The notes under the pieces: generated by a model
What the model saw: only the letters and a program-made list of their open reading frames with translations
Told to the model about the DNA's origin: nothing
Database searches by the model: none
Origin: Ceratorhiza oryzae-sativae
Lineage: Eukaryota > Basidiomycota > Agaricomycetes > Cantharellales > Ceratobasidiaceae
Assembly: GCA_030998015.1 (NCBI GenBank)
Contig: JARWMV010000243.1
Coordinates: forward strand, 1-64,000
DNA: 64,000 nucleotides
Direction: 5' to 3'
Position numbers and translations under genes: made by a program
Shown: piece after piece, positions 32,580 to 43,812 of the stretch
Layout of the letters: every line of letters starts with the position of its first letter
Numbering within the stretch: the stretch's first letter is position 1

Positions 32580-35007
32580 CTAATTTTTGCTCGATTTGCG
32601 TGACGGCGGCGCCCCACTGGTTGTCATCCATCCGTCCTCAACCTCCCAATCGCCATAACAAGACCATTCCCAACTTGCGCTGCCAATGGTTTCCTTTTGT
32701 GCTGCAACAAATGTATCCACCGAGCACATTCCGTCTTTATCTTCTGGACACCCTTTGACAGAAGTCAGTGGGACGACACCATCGTTGACAACTATTCGGA
32801 GTTGCGGCGAGGAGCGGGGTGTACAAGAAAGGACTAGATCGAAAATGAGAAGCGGATCAAAGCGCAGGAAAAGCGAAGCCTACTTTGGACCTGCATGTTT
32901 GTACCAAACATGGCGAGACGAGAGGACCTGAACTTTCTGTTTGGAGGAATATGGTCCGAGGGAAGTTGTCCATCGACGGCGAATTGCGTCAGATTCATTG
33001 CTACGAGAACTATCGCCAGAGCGCCTCAGTATTTCTCAAGACGTTTCTTGACCTCTGGTACTCACTGTTCAAGAACACAGTCTAGACGCATACATTAGCT
33101 TCAGACCAGACAGGAGAAGCGGAGACTTGCCTCGTGTGTTGAATCAACATATATCGCGTCATTCAGAGGGAACCGTAAGCTATCATGCATAGTCGCATTC
33201 GTGGACGTGTTGTGGGTCGAAATTGGGGTGTGTGTAAGTCGCGAGACGAGCTCCGACAGCCAGCCTAATCCGAGGCCTCGTCCGATTGGAGAACCGAATG
33301 CATCGTTGTACCTGCCACATAAAGATGGATCAATTCGGAAACAGAGAGGGTGCTGCAAAGGGTGGATTGTACCAGAATCCGAGGTCCAGTCTAACAAGCC
33401 GTATATATTAGCACATGTTGACCTCCATGGGCCGAGCAACCTACGAATAGTCAAATCCCTCCCACTCGTCTTTTGAAAACAGCCCACAAAACTTGGAATA
33501 GCCTAGCGCAACGGTCTCATATGGGCAGATCTGGTATCCATGTCGAACTCTAGAACATACGGTTGAGAAAGCGAGTTACTTGCCATTTGAGCGGCATAAA
33601 CTTCCTCTGCGGTCCATTGAACTTTAGGAGCCATCTTATTAAACCTATCGACTGCGCTAGCGAGGTACGTCTTGACCCACTCTTGCACGCGGGGCACGCC
33701 TCTGTATGCTTTTCTGGTGATGTTCGCGTTTGGACATCTAGATACTGATCCATCAATGCTGCACATCGTTGGGTGAAGAAAGTCAAGCGTACGAGTCGTA
33801 TGGAGAAATTGTGTTGTTCAACTACTGAAACGATTAGGACTTGTCCGCGTTCTGCCTTTCCGGCTCAGCTATTATACGTACTTTAGGGGCCTGAACCATG
33901 ACCACGGTCTCGTATTGGTTTTCGATTGGATGTCCAAAGAAGCCAAACGCAAGGTTGTTTGTAGATTCGAGCATTCGATTCCTGCAGCGTCGCCAAAGTT
34001 GAAAAAGTTGAACGCCACGACCTGACAATTCAGAGCTGCTTACATCGATTCGGTCCGAAAAATGGGCAACCGATTCGCCTCGGTAAAGTTGTTGAGTAGA
34101 AATCCGTATCGCATGCGCCAGGAGACGCCGAGCGCGTCTAAAATTAGAAAATAAACTCCCGGTACATTTAGATACTGTACAGACGAGCACGTACACATCT
34201 GGGCTCGACCAAATGGCGTTAAAATAGCTGCTCCAAGCGGATAAGTCCTATATCATTCTGATTACTGTGGGCCGCGCCTGGTTTGGTTTCAACCTACCAT
34301 TCGTTGAGAAACTCGAGCTCGTCGGTCGCTTGGATGTCCTTTATTCGTTGAAGTTTGTTGACGAGTACCGTTGGATAGCCCCAATAGGCCGCCGATTCAG
34401 GATATCTATTCGTTTTGGGTCAGGGCCGGTTTTTAGGCATTATTTTAGTCGCACCTCGCTCCGTGCCTGTGTAGCAAATGTACACTGGTGATCCTGCACT
34501 CTTTCGGGGGATCGACGCCAGCCTCTGGCAACCCAAACTCGGCGCTGGGGACTGAATACCACGGGCTCAGACTGCCCAGCTTCGAAACAGATTGAATCCG
34601 TCGGTTCCGTTGGTTCCTCGAATGAATGCTGGAGCTATGAGTCCCGTTGAGCCAGGATTTTGAGGGTACGCAGAGGCTGCAGATAGAATTGCGGGTTCAG
34701 CACCGGTCGGCGTCGGACCGGCGTACCCAACGTTGGAAGGAAAGCTGGAGGGGTGCCAGTTGCTCGGGTTCTTTGGAGGAAAGTGAGCGTCTGGGGCGGG
34801 GGAGAGCGTGCGGTTGTGAAAGAACGAGACAATCGCCCGAGCGAAAATACAAGTCAAGACTCCGCCAGCAAACGCGAGAACATGGAGCATCCGAGACGTG
34901 GTTCTGCTAGATTTTTCAAGGGCGTCAGGTGCCCGACCAGGCAGCAGTGTTTCCGCCTCGACGTCTTCCCGTGTGCCGTAGCGGGCCATCTCGTGTTCTT
35001 CTTGCAT
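32580..35007 (-). CDS. Histidine acid phosphatase (phytase-like), membrane-anchored
   Basis: Hydrolyses phosphomonoesters through a phospho-histidine. Exons (minus): 35007-34455, 34405-34298, 34247-34195, 34137-34044, 33981-33882, 33821-33793, 33737-33584, 33530-33445, 33390-33373, 33311-33131, 33081-33066, 33009-32884, 32833-32580; about 590 aa. The N-terminus is cytosolic and charged, then a hydrophobic anchor (VLAFAGGVLTCIFARAIVSF), so a type II membrane enzyme. Family motifs in order: VGYAGPTPTGAEPA, LSPWYSVPS, catalytic RHGAR then YP, ILTPFGRAQM, RMRYGFLLNNF, CPYETVALGYSKFC, GWLSELVSRLTHTP and STHE (acid/base HE; most relatives have HD). The tail has VNDGVVPLTSVKGCPEDKDG. Two introns use GC donors (33583, 33130). 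One base is missing near 34575 (SW to LSPW): a frameshift, an error, or a less likely 98-bp intron (34669-34572). Confidence 0.88.
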
Positions 35008-35110
35008 CGTCGCCCAGCACAGAATGGGTTTACATAACACATGGCAATCACCTGCCAATCCCAAGGACCCTTGCGTGTGGGGTTCATTTGATCCCCTGAC
35101 CACGACGACG
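35008..35110. promoter_or_regulatory. Short divergent promoter region
   Basis: Only 103 bp separate the start codons of the phosphatase (minus) and the EST1/SMG7-like gene (plus), so the two probably share a bidirectional promoter or overlap in their 5' UTRs. No clear TATA box. Start choice affects this: the phosphatase frame is open upstream to 35151. Confidence 0.4.
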
Positions 35111-38100
35111 ATGGGCGACCCCTCCAGAATATCCCGGTAGGCACCCACCAAACCGTCGTGTTCGATCTGACTTGGTTGTTTAGCGACGTCAAGGGGCTCG
35201 TGGCCGACTTTCGGGAGGAGCTCAAGCTCAGAGATCCCTGGGATCGCGAGATTGACATCCAGTTCAAACGGTCAGCCTAGCTCTCTTGTATGTCGGCTGG
35301 GCTAATCCGTTCTGCAGCATCCAGCGCAGGTACAAGGACCTCCTATTCGACTTTCCCTTTGCCCGCCAAACACAGTCGGCCGACCAGGCACTTTGGACAG
35401 ATACCTCCTATGCTCTCATCACCCGATACCGAGCTCGCATCGACCCTGTCCGTAACAACGCCGCAGCCAACAAAAACGTAGTCGAGAACCGCAAGATCTT
35501 GCAGAAATTTCTCGCCTTTCTGGCTGCAGAGGGATCGTTTTGGTCCGGCATGGCTCTCCGACTCGTGCGAGAGCACGGATTGCACGAAGCCAAGAAGGCG
35601 CTCAAGACTCTCGGAATGGACGTTGTCGAATTTGAGAACCGCGAATCCTTGGCTCGTCCCGCTGCCGAAACTGAACAGCCCACGGAGCCGGCCCCACCTA
35701 AATTCCCACCTCCGTCTCCTGAGCATCGTTCGAACAAACTCCTCGCCGTCTTTCGCACGCTGATCTTCCTGGGAGACTTGGCGCGCTATCGGGAACAGTA
35801 CGGTGCACATCCCAACAAGAACAACAACGAGAGCAGCAGCGCGAGGCGGCCACGAGGCGGCAGGAGAGGCAAGGACAAAAACAACGACGCTCCACCGGAG
35901 AAACGTTATGCCAAAGCCGAGGCGTACTATCTCCAGGCCAGGCTGCTTTTGCCCGACTATGGTGCGTCACGATATTCGACCCGGATTTACTGGCGTCTGG
36001 CTGACCACCTTGTTAGGGAACCCATTCAATCAGCTCGCCATTGTCTACTCTTATCAACACGACTTGTTCGGCGCAGCTTTGAATTACTACCGAGCTCTCT
36101 GCGTCCGGCGACCGTTCCCGACTGCCAAAGACAATCTCATTCGCACGCTCGCAAAATGTCTTGAAGCCGACCGAGAAATGTGGCGAGTCAGACGGGCAAA
36201 AGAGGCGGCAGGGGAACTTCAAGAGCAAGAAGAGGGCACTGGTGACTTGGAGGCCAAATTCAAGCAGGATGTCGTCTTGCTGCATGCTCTTTGGGCCGGA
36301 AAGTGCCGGTGAGTTGTTTCCCCTTGTGTCTTGGTCTCTATGCCTGACAGCTGCCTTGCCGCAACAGACCGGCAAAGCTGGCTCGTCAGACCCACAACGT
36401 TCTTGCAAGCTTCGCCTCTCTTACAGTCCGACGCCTCCTCCCTGCTGCAACCCTTGTCCAAGTCCTGGTTCTCGTCCTTGGAGCACTATGGAAGGTTCGA
36501 ATGTTCCGCGATCCTAAAAAAGAAAAGGGCAAGAGCAAGGACGGCGTAGAGTCGACACCCGAATCAAGAGTCGTCGCGCACATCCTGGCACTATTCACTG
36601 TGCTCTTTGATATCGGAACGAAGGAAGTCGAGGAGGCCGAACTGATGGAGGACGGAAGTGGTGGGCTTTCAGAGAAAATCACTGGCACGTTTCGACGAAC
36701 CTTGCCCGCGCTTCGAATTGCCAGTAAATGGATCAAGTCCAATGTGGAATACATCCAACGACACAATCCCAGTGCTCCTGCCGATCCACAAGAATCTTCC
36801 GAACCCGATCCAACTCACCCCAACCCATCCTCGTTTTGGCTTGCCTGGGCGCGATTCTCGACTCGGTTGTCGACAACGTTTCCGCTCGAGTCGCTGCCTG
36901 AGATGACAGTCACGCTGGAAGAGGATGTGGATATGAGGGGATTTGCGCCTCTTAAACGAGGAATGGCTGACGCGGCACCAGGAGAAGAGGTCGATGCGGC
37001 GAGCGTGCATCCAAACGAAGAGCAGTTGATGCGAATTGGGGATTTGATTGTAGACGCAAGGTATATTGTAGGCATGCCAGTGAGTTGATTACGGCTATCG
37101 GCTATTCGTTGGTCTCACTGCTCCCATGGGTAGGAATGTCCGGTGTCACTTGTCGGCAGCGCTTATGTGTTCGAGTCGACAGAAACGAGCGGGGGGAACC
37201 TTGATCATAAGTATGACGAAGAAGAGGCAAACGATACGATGGATTCGGAAGAGGAAGAAGAGGAAGACCATCCAGAGGATGATCGGGCGACTGTGAGTAC
37301 TCGGACCGAGGACGACCCGGTTCGGCTTGCTATGGACGCCGTGCTCAGCGAACACGAGTACGGTGAGGACGATGACGAAGAGGAGATACTCTATCCTCAA
37401 AAGGCAGGAGGGCCACCGTATGTACATCACTCGTTTCCTTTTCATCCTTCTAATGTTTTGTCTCATCGGACAGTTCCACAATCCCACCCCAAAACCCCGG
37501 CTGGCCTCCTCCGCCCCCTTCATTCTTATCAGAGCCCTCATCCAGTCTTCCCTCTGAGCCCGTGGCACAATCTCCTCCTCTCCCCAAACCTGCTGGTACA
37601 ACAGCTCAAGATTTGTTGGACCGAGTCATGAGCGGCGCGACTGGCCCTAGGTCACCGCCATTCCAAGCACAGGCTCCTAATCCTGTGCATGGGCCGACTC
37701 CGTCGTTTTTGAGGCCAAACCCGACCATCTCGACGTTTGACTCTGGTCTGAACAACGCGTTTGCATCAATGAGCCCGTTCCCGACCCAGAGTCCACCCTT
37801 TGAGAACCAAGCCCCCAGTTTCGGACACGGCTCCCAATTTGATCTCACACCAAGCTTCATGCGCGACTCGAATTCTGCATTCCCAACCCAAGCTTTCTCA
37901 CCCTCCCCGTTCCCGACTCAGCGATCGCCCACATCACCATTCGCGGCTAGCCCCGCGCCGATGCCGGGGCGTATAGTGAGCGACCCAGTATTCTTCCCCT
38001 CGCACACGCGCGTCACGTCCCTCTCGGGAGCGCCCTCCATCTGGACACCTCGTCCTCAAGAGGCCATGCCCTCTCGAACCGGGTCTATGCGTGCAAACTC

Positions 38101-38269
38101 GATGTCGGCCGGGATGGGCGCCGCATCCCCGCTTAGCATTATACCAGGCGCGAACAGCGTATGGGCGCCCCAAGAAGGTGACAGGAGTGGCCCGCGCTCG
38201 CCGCTCGGGTTCGGAGAGCTTGGGAGGAGCAGGGCGTTTGTTTCCCCGACAGAGGCTCGCCAGTGGTGA
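35111..38269 (+). CDS. EST1/SMG7-like TPR protein
   Basis: Homologue of telomerase-associated Est1 and NMD factors SMG5/6/7, which bind phosphorylated UPF1 or telomerase RNA. Seven exons (35111-35136, 35184-35270, 35318-35961, 36017-36308, 36368-37079, 37134-37417, 37474-38269) total 2,841 nt, an exact 947 codons, with phases that all match. The N-terminal helical 14-3-3-like region has LRDPWDREIDIQFKR and RRYKDLLFDFPFARQ. The TPR core has FRTLIFLGDLARYREQYG, AEAYYLQARLLLPDYGNPFN and LAIVYSYQHDLFGAALNYYR. After this come a DNA/RNA-binding-type helical region, an acidic run (MDSEEEEEEDHPEDD) and a long Pro/Ser/Gln-rich disordered C-terminus. There is no PIN domain, so it is closer to SMG7/EBS1 than SMG6. 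The TAG after the first GT excludes read-through at 35137. Confidence 0.85.
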
Positions 38270-38510
38270 TTGAATTTGGTGAAGCTGTTCTGGTTGCGCT
38301 CGTGGGATTGCTGCTCCTGCATGTATGGTCGATTTTGAGATGTGGGTGGTTAAATATGGTTAGTAACCATTGTGTGGAAATTCAACTTGGGTGTTTTTTG
38401 AAAGTGAGCGTGTGTATGGAGCCCTTGTCGTGCTAGAACAGCAGCAAAGTGGTAATATTCGGGATGTGAAGGCGTGAGTACTGATCGGCAAGATCTCTTT
38501 ATTGCGCGAC

Positions 38511-38594
38511 GGCCGCTTGGTCTAGTAGTATGATTCCTGTTTTGGGCTTGTTCTAATTTACAGGAGGTCGTGGGTTCAATTCCCACAGCGGCCC
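38511..38594 (+). tRNA. tRNA-Pro (UGG), with 12-nt intron
   Basis: The acceptor stem GGCCGCT pairs with AGCGGCC (7 bp), discriminator C. D-arm TTGGTCTAGTAGTATGATT has box A character. Anticodon stem CCTGT/ACAGG encloses TTTGGG, a 12-nt intron (38547-38558) and T, giving anticodon TGG at 38543-38545. The T-arm GTGGGTTCAATTCCCAC is perfect. It lies exactly at the outer edge of the inverted duplication; its twin is at 48730-48813. Confidence 0.95.
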
Positions 38595-38650
38595 TCTCTT
38601 TTGTTGCCTACCTCGTCGTTTGACTTGTGTGTGTGTGCTACGCCACCCAC

Positions 38651-38836
38651 CTCAGGCAAAAGCCGAAAATCTAGCTAGCACAAAGTAGCGCCACATGTCT
38701 AAGTATGCTTTTTAGCACTCACTAGGCCCCGAGTAGCGCGGCTACCAGCGCTACTAGGATCTGATGAGAACTAAAAAGCATACTTAGACGCTGGGCCTCT
38801 AGTTCATGCTAGTCAGATTCCCGGCTTTTGGCTGAG
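38651..38836. mobile_element. 186-bp hairpin element (MITE-like)
   Basis: Ends CTCAGGCAAAAGCCGAAAAT and (inverted) CTCAGCCAAAAGCCGGGAAT. The interior is also inverted: GTCTAAGTATGCTTTTTAG on one side, CTAAAAAGCATACTTAGAC on the other, with AGTAGCGC motifs near the centre. The whole can fold into one long hairpin without coding capacity. Reads as a MITE or small foldback element, duplicated in the other arm. Confidence 0.7.
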
Positions 38837-39753
38837 ACGCCCTCTGATTTATGAGTCTACCAAATGTTGATACGCATGATTTGTCCTGACTATCCAACGT
38901 CCTTGAACGCTTCATCTGATTCATCACCACAGCAGGCATCTTGCGTCCCGTGTCGCTCACTGATCTCCATACCGGGCCCGAGTCTCTAGTAAAATACAGT
39001 CCGAGTTGTATGGACTAGTCTGCCTACTTATAGTTTACTACACAAACGCCACGGGTTACTCGGCGCAAGACCCAGAGCACACCGACGAGGTCAAACGATC
39101 ACTCAACCGCTCGTCATAAGGTGGGGGGCGTACACCAAGGTGCAGCTACACAAAACATCCTAAACGTCTAGCTTGTAGTCTTTCGATCCCCAACACATCA
39201 CCAACTCGTATAACGCCCCTTATATATTTGTTTTTCAGGCTCCTAGACACAAATCCCTCTCTCCCGTCGCGTTGCAGGCCTCTCGATTCCTTTCCTCATC
39301 CCCGTATCTACCCTCCACATCGTCCTCTGCCTTGGCTTTCGAGCATGCCCGAGCATGGCCATAACTTGCGTCTAGAACATTCTTGCTACCCATATCCCGA
39401 CTCTGGTCCAACTGATGTCCCCGCACGGCTCTCCAACTTGGCTGCTCCGAGTGATCGACACACACACCCAAGCGCAAACAGTTCCCCCCGCACTCTACCC
39501 TGAATTTCACATTCGAACTCGCTTCTTTCCTTCTTCAACCACCAGCCCATACTGATCACTCGACCATCTTTATATCTCTCGTTTACTCCCGTGGTCTATT
39601 CAATGTCCGCTCAGAATATACCTAGATTACTCGCGCAAACTGCTGGACCGTCCTTTCAGCCAAGCTGCGATATATCATGTGGCCAGCAAGAGATCACTCT
39701 CCCGCACTCGCTCTCATCATCCGTCACTCGTTCAAGCTCATCACTCGTTCACT

Positions 39754-40685
39754 ATGTCTTCCGTCTTCCCTGGCCCTTCCGGTGCCTTTGAGGCTCATAT
39801 CAAGCTCACCCTGAGCGCGCTCGGCGTCGAGGAGACTCCGAGCTGGCTCTTGGCTGGCGTGATCATGAACGTCATGGTGCCGATGGTGAGTCCGTTGTTT
39901 ATCTCATCTCGCACGCGTGCGCTGACATTCCAGGTAAAGACCACGAGCGCTCAGCTCAAGGTCAACCCCATCACCAGCTGGATCGTTCTCTCGCTCCGCA
40001 ACGAGATCAGCACGCTCTGCGCGGCCTACCATATCGACAACGTCGAGTTCCATTTCGATTCTCCCTTGGTGAGCAGCGTTCGTGCTAACCCAAGCAGAAT
40101 GATCGCTGAATACAAATCCAGGATGCTCCTGAGCAGCTCATCGATGACTTTTTCGCTCTCAATATCTCTGGCTCTATGCTCAGCAAGAATCCCAGCCACT
40201 GGAAGGTAAGCGCTGACCCTACCGCCGATCTTCACTCCTGACTCGGACCTCCCCAGAGTTCGAACTTTACAGCGGCAGAAGCCCAGGTTCTGCTCAACTT
40301 CCTGGCTCTGGTCCGTGCACTCATGCACAGCTACGACTCCTACCCTATGGCGGAGGTGATCGCAGACTACAACAACAAGGTGGCCGTGCCTCTTCCATCG
40401 AACCATCTCCGCCACCCAGGGGTCGGACCTCGAGTCGTCAACGTATACCGCAACTTGGACGAACCCGCCCCACCGATGGCCACGCGCACCGAGACCAAGG
40501 CCAAGACCAAGACCAAATCGAACATGCGCTTCAATCCGTTTGCATCTCGCTCTCGCCCAGTCGCCGTCCGACGCGTTCATTCCAGGCGGTTTGACTTGGA
40601 CGACGAGTGCAGCCCTGGAATGCTCTCGGATGCGCCTCTGCGGATGCGGCGCCGCGGCAGAGGCTTCGGACTTGGCCGGTTCTGA
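39754..40685 (+). CDS. Unrecognised protein with arginine-rich tail (intact copy)
   Basis: I do not recognise the family. Four exons (39754-39885, 39934-40068, 40122-40205, 40257-40685) with phase-0 GT-AG introns give 259 residues. The N-terminal 180 residues look globular and helical (AHIKLTLSALGVEETPSWL, LRNEISTLCAAYHIDNVEF, AQVLLNFLALVRALMHSY). The C-terminal 70 residues are basic and low in complexity (TKAKTKTKSNMRFNPFASRS; LRMRRRGRGFGLGRF), suggesting nucleic-acid or membrane-surface binding (inference). Upstream sequence is pyrimidine-rich with ACTCG repeats before the ATG. The other arm carries a frameshifted copy. Confidence 0.75.
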
Positions 40686-40751
40686 GCGCATACGCTCGCC
40701 CATACGCCCCTATTCCTCTCATCAACCTATATGCCTTCCCTTTCTACTTTT

Positions 40752-40806
<55 letters not shown>

Positions 40807-40807
40807 G
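40752..40807. repeat. CTGT tetranucleotide microsatellite
   Basis: Fourteen tandem TCTG/CTGT units (56 bp) 66 bp downstream of the gene stop codon. The mirror copy at 46527-46582 has exactly the same length. Confidence 0.95.
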
Positions 40808-41010
40808 CCTGTTTGTGTTTCTTGACTTGAATAGTCGCTCATTTTCGTTTACCACTTTGTGTTTGATTCCCCACCGATTTTTGTACCACATCACATGTAG
40901 CTCAACCTCGGTAGTCATTTGAATGCAACTGTTTCCTAAATCTACGTCATACGATGTGCCCAAAGTCTATCAGTCGTCTGCTCTCCAGGTTACGATCGAG
41001 TGCCTTCCAT

Positions 41011-41673
41011 TGAGTCGTAGGCGTACTATGGCCCACTAAGCAACCGGGTAAATGCGAACTCTGGTATATCGTTGAGCGCCCAATCACGAACCTCGCTGAA
41101 GCAGGTTTAAGCTATAAGGTTGATGAGCTGCAGGTCACTCAATCGCGTCGTGGTTTTCGAGATGTCCTGTTTTTCTTGGCATTTTCTCTGTTGCCTAATG
41201 GCTAGCACTAAGCTAGCGATCATAGGAGGCAGCGAGGAGACATCCCTCGCCTATAAGGACGCATATCATATGGCATATTTCGACCTGCATTCCGGAACCA
41301 CAAACACCTGCACATCGGCTCGCAAACCTTCATGTTATTGTGGATTCCCATTCGAGACCTCTGTGAGGCATAAATTGTCCACACCCTCTCTTTCCCATAC
41401 TCAACCACGCGCGCCTTGGGCCGTTGGACGTGTTTTCATGCATCGCTTTCGCTCTGGAGTGGTTCAATGACCAGTCGTTGCAGTTACTCGCAGCTCGGCC
41501 AGTACTAGCCAACTCTTCACTATGCCCCCACTGACTCTGTAGAGTGAACCTTTCTGGACACAATACGACGTGCACACCCCCCCCGCGTGTTTACATCCTT
41601 TAACATGCAGGACAAGTCCGGCAAATGCAGTGAATTAGTAGATCAGATAGCATAAATCGTCTAGCTCTTAATT
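41011..41673. other. Spacer start, no recognised gene
   Basis: 660 bp between the inner edge of the left arm and the 3' end of the thioesterase gene. No domain-bearing frame or repeat seen. Confidence 0.4.
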
Positions 41674-43812
41674 TTACACTGTCCAAGTTTCGGCTCCAGC
41701 TTCCAGCACCCTCTTGCCTTCTATCCATTGCATTGCCTCTGAAATGGTGGAGAAATGAGCAGGATATGTGGATATGTCAAGTACACATACCAGCATATGT
41801 GCGTGGAATTACTGTTCTACGCAATGGCGCTCCGCCTTCGCAGGCCCAAGTAAAACCAAATGTACTTGCCAGGTTCTCTTCCCCTGTCGTAGGATCAATA
41901 ACTTCTGCTTGAACCCGGACATACTATTCAGACATTGTATTAGGCATATGACTCATTCACAGTTCTCTCGAGTGTGAGCCACTCACAACAAAGGGGGCCA
42001 AGTCATCACGGTTCGAAGTATGGACCACGTTAGAGGTTAAGCGAAGCATCGAGCCGATGGGTACTGGCTTCTTGAATGTACTTCCATCGAGGGAGAGGAA
42101 CCGAAGTGGTGCACGAGTGAACATATACGCGCTCGTATACCCAATCTAGATTGGAAGCACAGAGTCAAAAAATCGGCTAGTAATACTATAATCAGAGGCT
42201 ACCTCGTAAGCCAGCCTGAATTAATGAATTTATGATGAATATCGGCTGAAGTTATACTATACGAGACTTGCCTCATAAGGTAGCCACCGAACACCATAGA
42301 GTGAACACTTCTCGTCAATTAGGCAACTGGAGGCCGAGACAACATAGTCTCAATACACTTACTTTCGCTTTTGCGGAAACATCATCAATGTCTTTTCGAT
42401 TCGCGTATTCTCTATCCATACGGGTTCGGGTCCTCCACTGCCAGCCAAGACGAAATGATACAGCTCCTACGTTCTGGAATGGCTAAGTATTTTACTTACT
42501 TATTTTCTGGTCGGTTGATATTGCGGCTCGACTGATCTGCCACCAGATACTGTAAATAATTCTCATGCAGCAAGCATACTTCTTCTTGTGAAGGAGGGGC
42601 TCCACCAAGAGACGTATTAATACGGTTTCGCTTTCTAGTCTTGTGAGCTAATCAAAAAGGGGTTATGCCGAGTTCAATTATTGTTGTCTGAACAGCATAC
42701 TTTCACCAAACTTAAAAAGAATCTGCTCCTCTGAAGTGGACAAAGCCAGTGGGTTGACGGCCCAGGCTTTGTGGGTCACTGAATCTCGGGCGACCATAGA
42801 GAACCTTCCTATGGCCGAACGATTTTCAATACAACATTCAAGGCCACAATTTCAAAATTTAAACCAACCAAGCATGACGGTCTTCTCAGCCTGGCCGTGG
42901 TCAAGCAATGCTTCCATTCGGACAGCACACTCAATACTGCTCCGGCCAACATGAATAACCTGGCCAGAAAGTCGAATATCCGAAGGTTCTTTATCAAGCG
43001 AGCATGACTTCAATATATCGAGCCTAAAGCCAGGTTCAGTGAAGATGGATTATTCGATCAGGTGATATGTGTACCTGTCGACCGAGACGGTTGCGATGTA
43101 AAACGCTCTACTAGCAGGGCCAGCAGAGCTCAAGTCTGGTATACTAGGTCCCAGTATATGCTTGTATGCTATTGACCCCGCAAGCGAGTCAAGTTGCTCC
43201 ATTATCAGCCCGTTACGCAGGCCACCACTGGCATTTGTGAATTGATCGAGCAAAGCCCTATTGCTCGCGAACGGAAGCTCAACCTAAAGTCATGTGAAAC
43301 TTGAGAAGTAGTCGGGCGAAGAAGATATAGCTGACTAGCCTGCGTATATGAATCATGCATGTGTCGCGGTGGCAGAGGTACAGCCTCGTGCTCTTGGACA
43401 GAGTTAGGCCGACGTTGTGTAGCATGGTTGCCTTCCACGTTTGTTGCGTCAAGAATATCCTTCCATGAGCTTGATGAACGCATGGGCATAAATCTAATAT
43501 TAAAATATAGTATATGCACCATAACGACGATGCACGACTCACGAGCCGTAAGCAGGATTGGACCGCCTTTCTAAAATATTTTTTCAAGACAATTAGGCAA
43601 ATACAAGGGAAACAGATTTTATACTTGCTGACTACCGATAGTAATGTATCAACAGAGGAGATTTTAGTCGTTTCTATCGTGCCATTAGATCCAGCAGATA
43701 AAGAAGCGGCCTCGTGCCTTCGAGGAGGAGCACAAACAATCGAGCGACAAAAACCTCCAACGGAGATCCGCCGTGAACTACGATACGCTGACGAGGACAC
43801 ACTGGCCAACAT
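41674..43812 (-). CDS. Mitochondrial acyl-CoA thioesterase, ACOT9-like
   Basis: Hydrolyses fatty acyl-CoA to free acid and CoA in the mitochondrial matrix (family role). About a dozen short exons on the minus strand. The start MLASVSSSAYRSSRRISVGG is a typical Arg/Ser-rich mitochondrial presequence. First hotdog domain: VELPFASNRALLDQF, NASGGLRNGLIMEQLDSLAG, SIAYKHILG and a VSVDR strand, then MVARDSVTHKAWAVNPLA. Second hotdog domain: RSCIISSWLAVEDPN region, FGGYLMR-like segment, FTRAPLRFLSLDGSTFKKPV, PIGSMLRLTSNVVHTSN, VRVQAEVIDPTTGEENL and TFGFTWACEGGAPLR. The last exon ends MQWIEGKRVLEAGAETWTV then TAA at 41674-41676. The double-hotdog order matches ACOT9/10. Exact exon edges in the middle (about 42150-42750) were not all resolved. 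Confidence 0.83.

Larger units (their letters stand above)
38511..41010. repeat. Left arm of a large inverted duplication
   Basis: About 2,500 bp, reverse complementary to 46324-48813 at roughly 99% identity by eye. The outer end coincides with the tRNA-Pro 5' end; the inner end is TGCCTTCCAT. Differences are scattered single-base substitutions and indels, many in short homopolymers, clustered at about 38830-39010. Contents from the outside in: tRNA-Pro, hairpin element, four-exon gene, CTGT microsatellite. Confidence 0.93.

Noticed and set aside
40531..40963. Cys-Leu/Ser-Val and Asp-Arg-Gln repeat proteins near the CTGT tract, and their mirror at 46371-46803
   Set aside because: They are translations of the tetranucleotide microsatellite in different frames, overlapping the 3' end of the four-exon gene.
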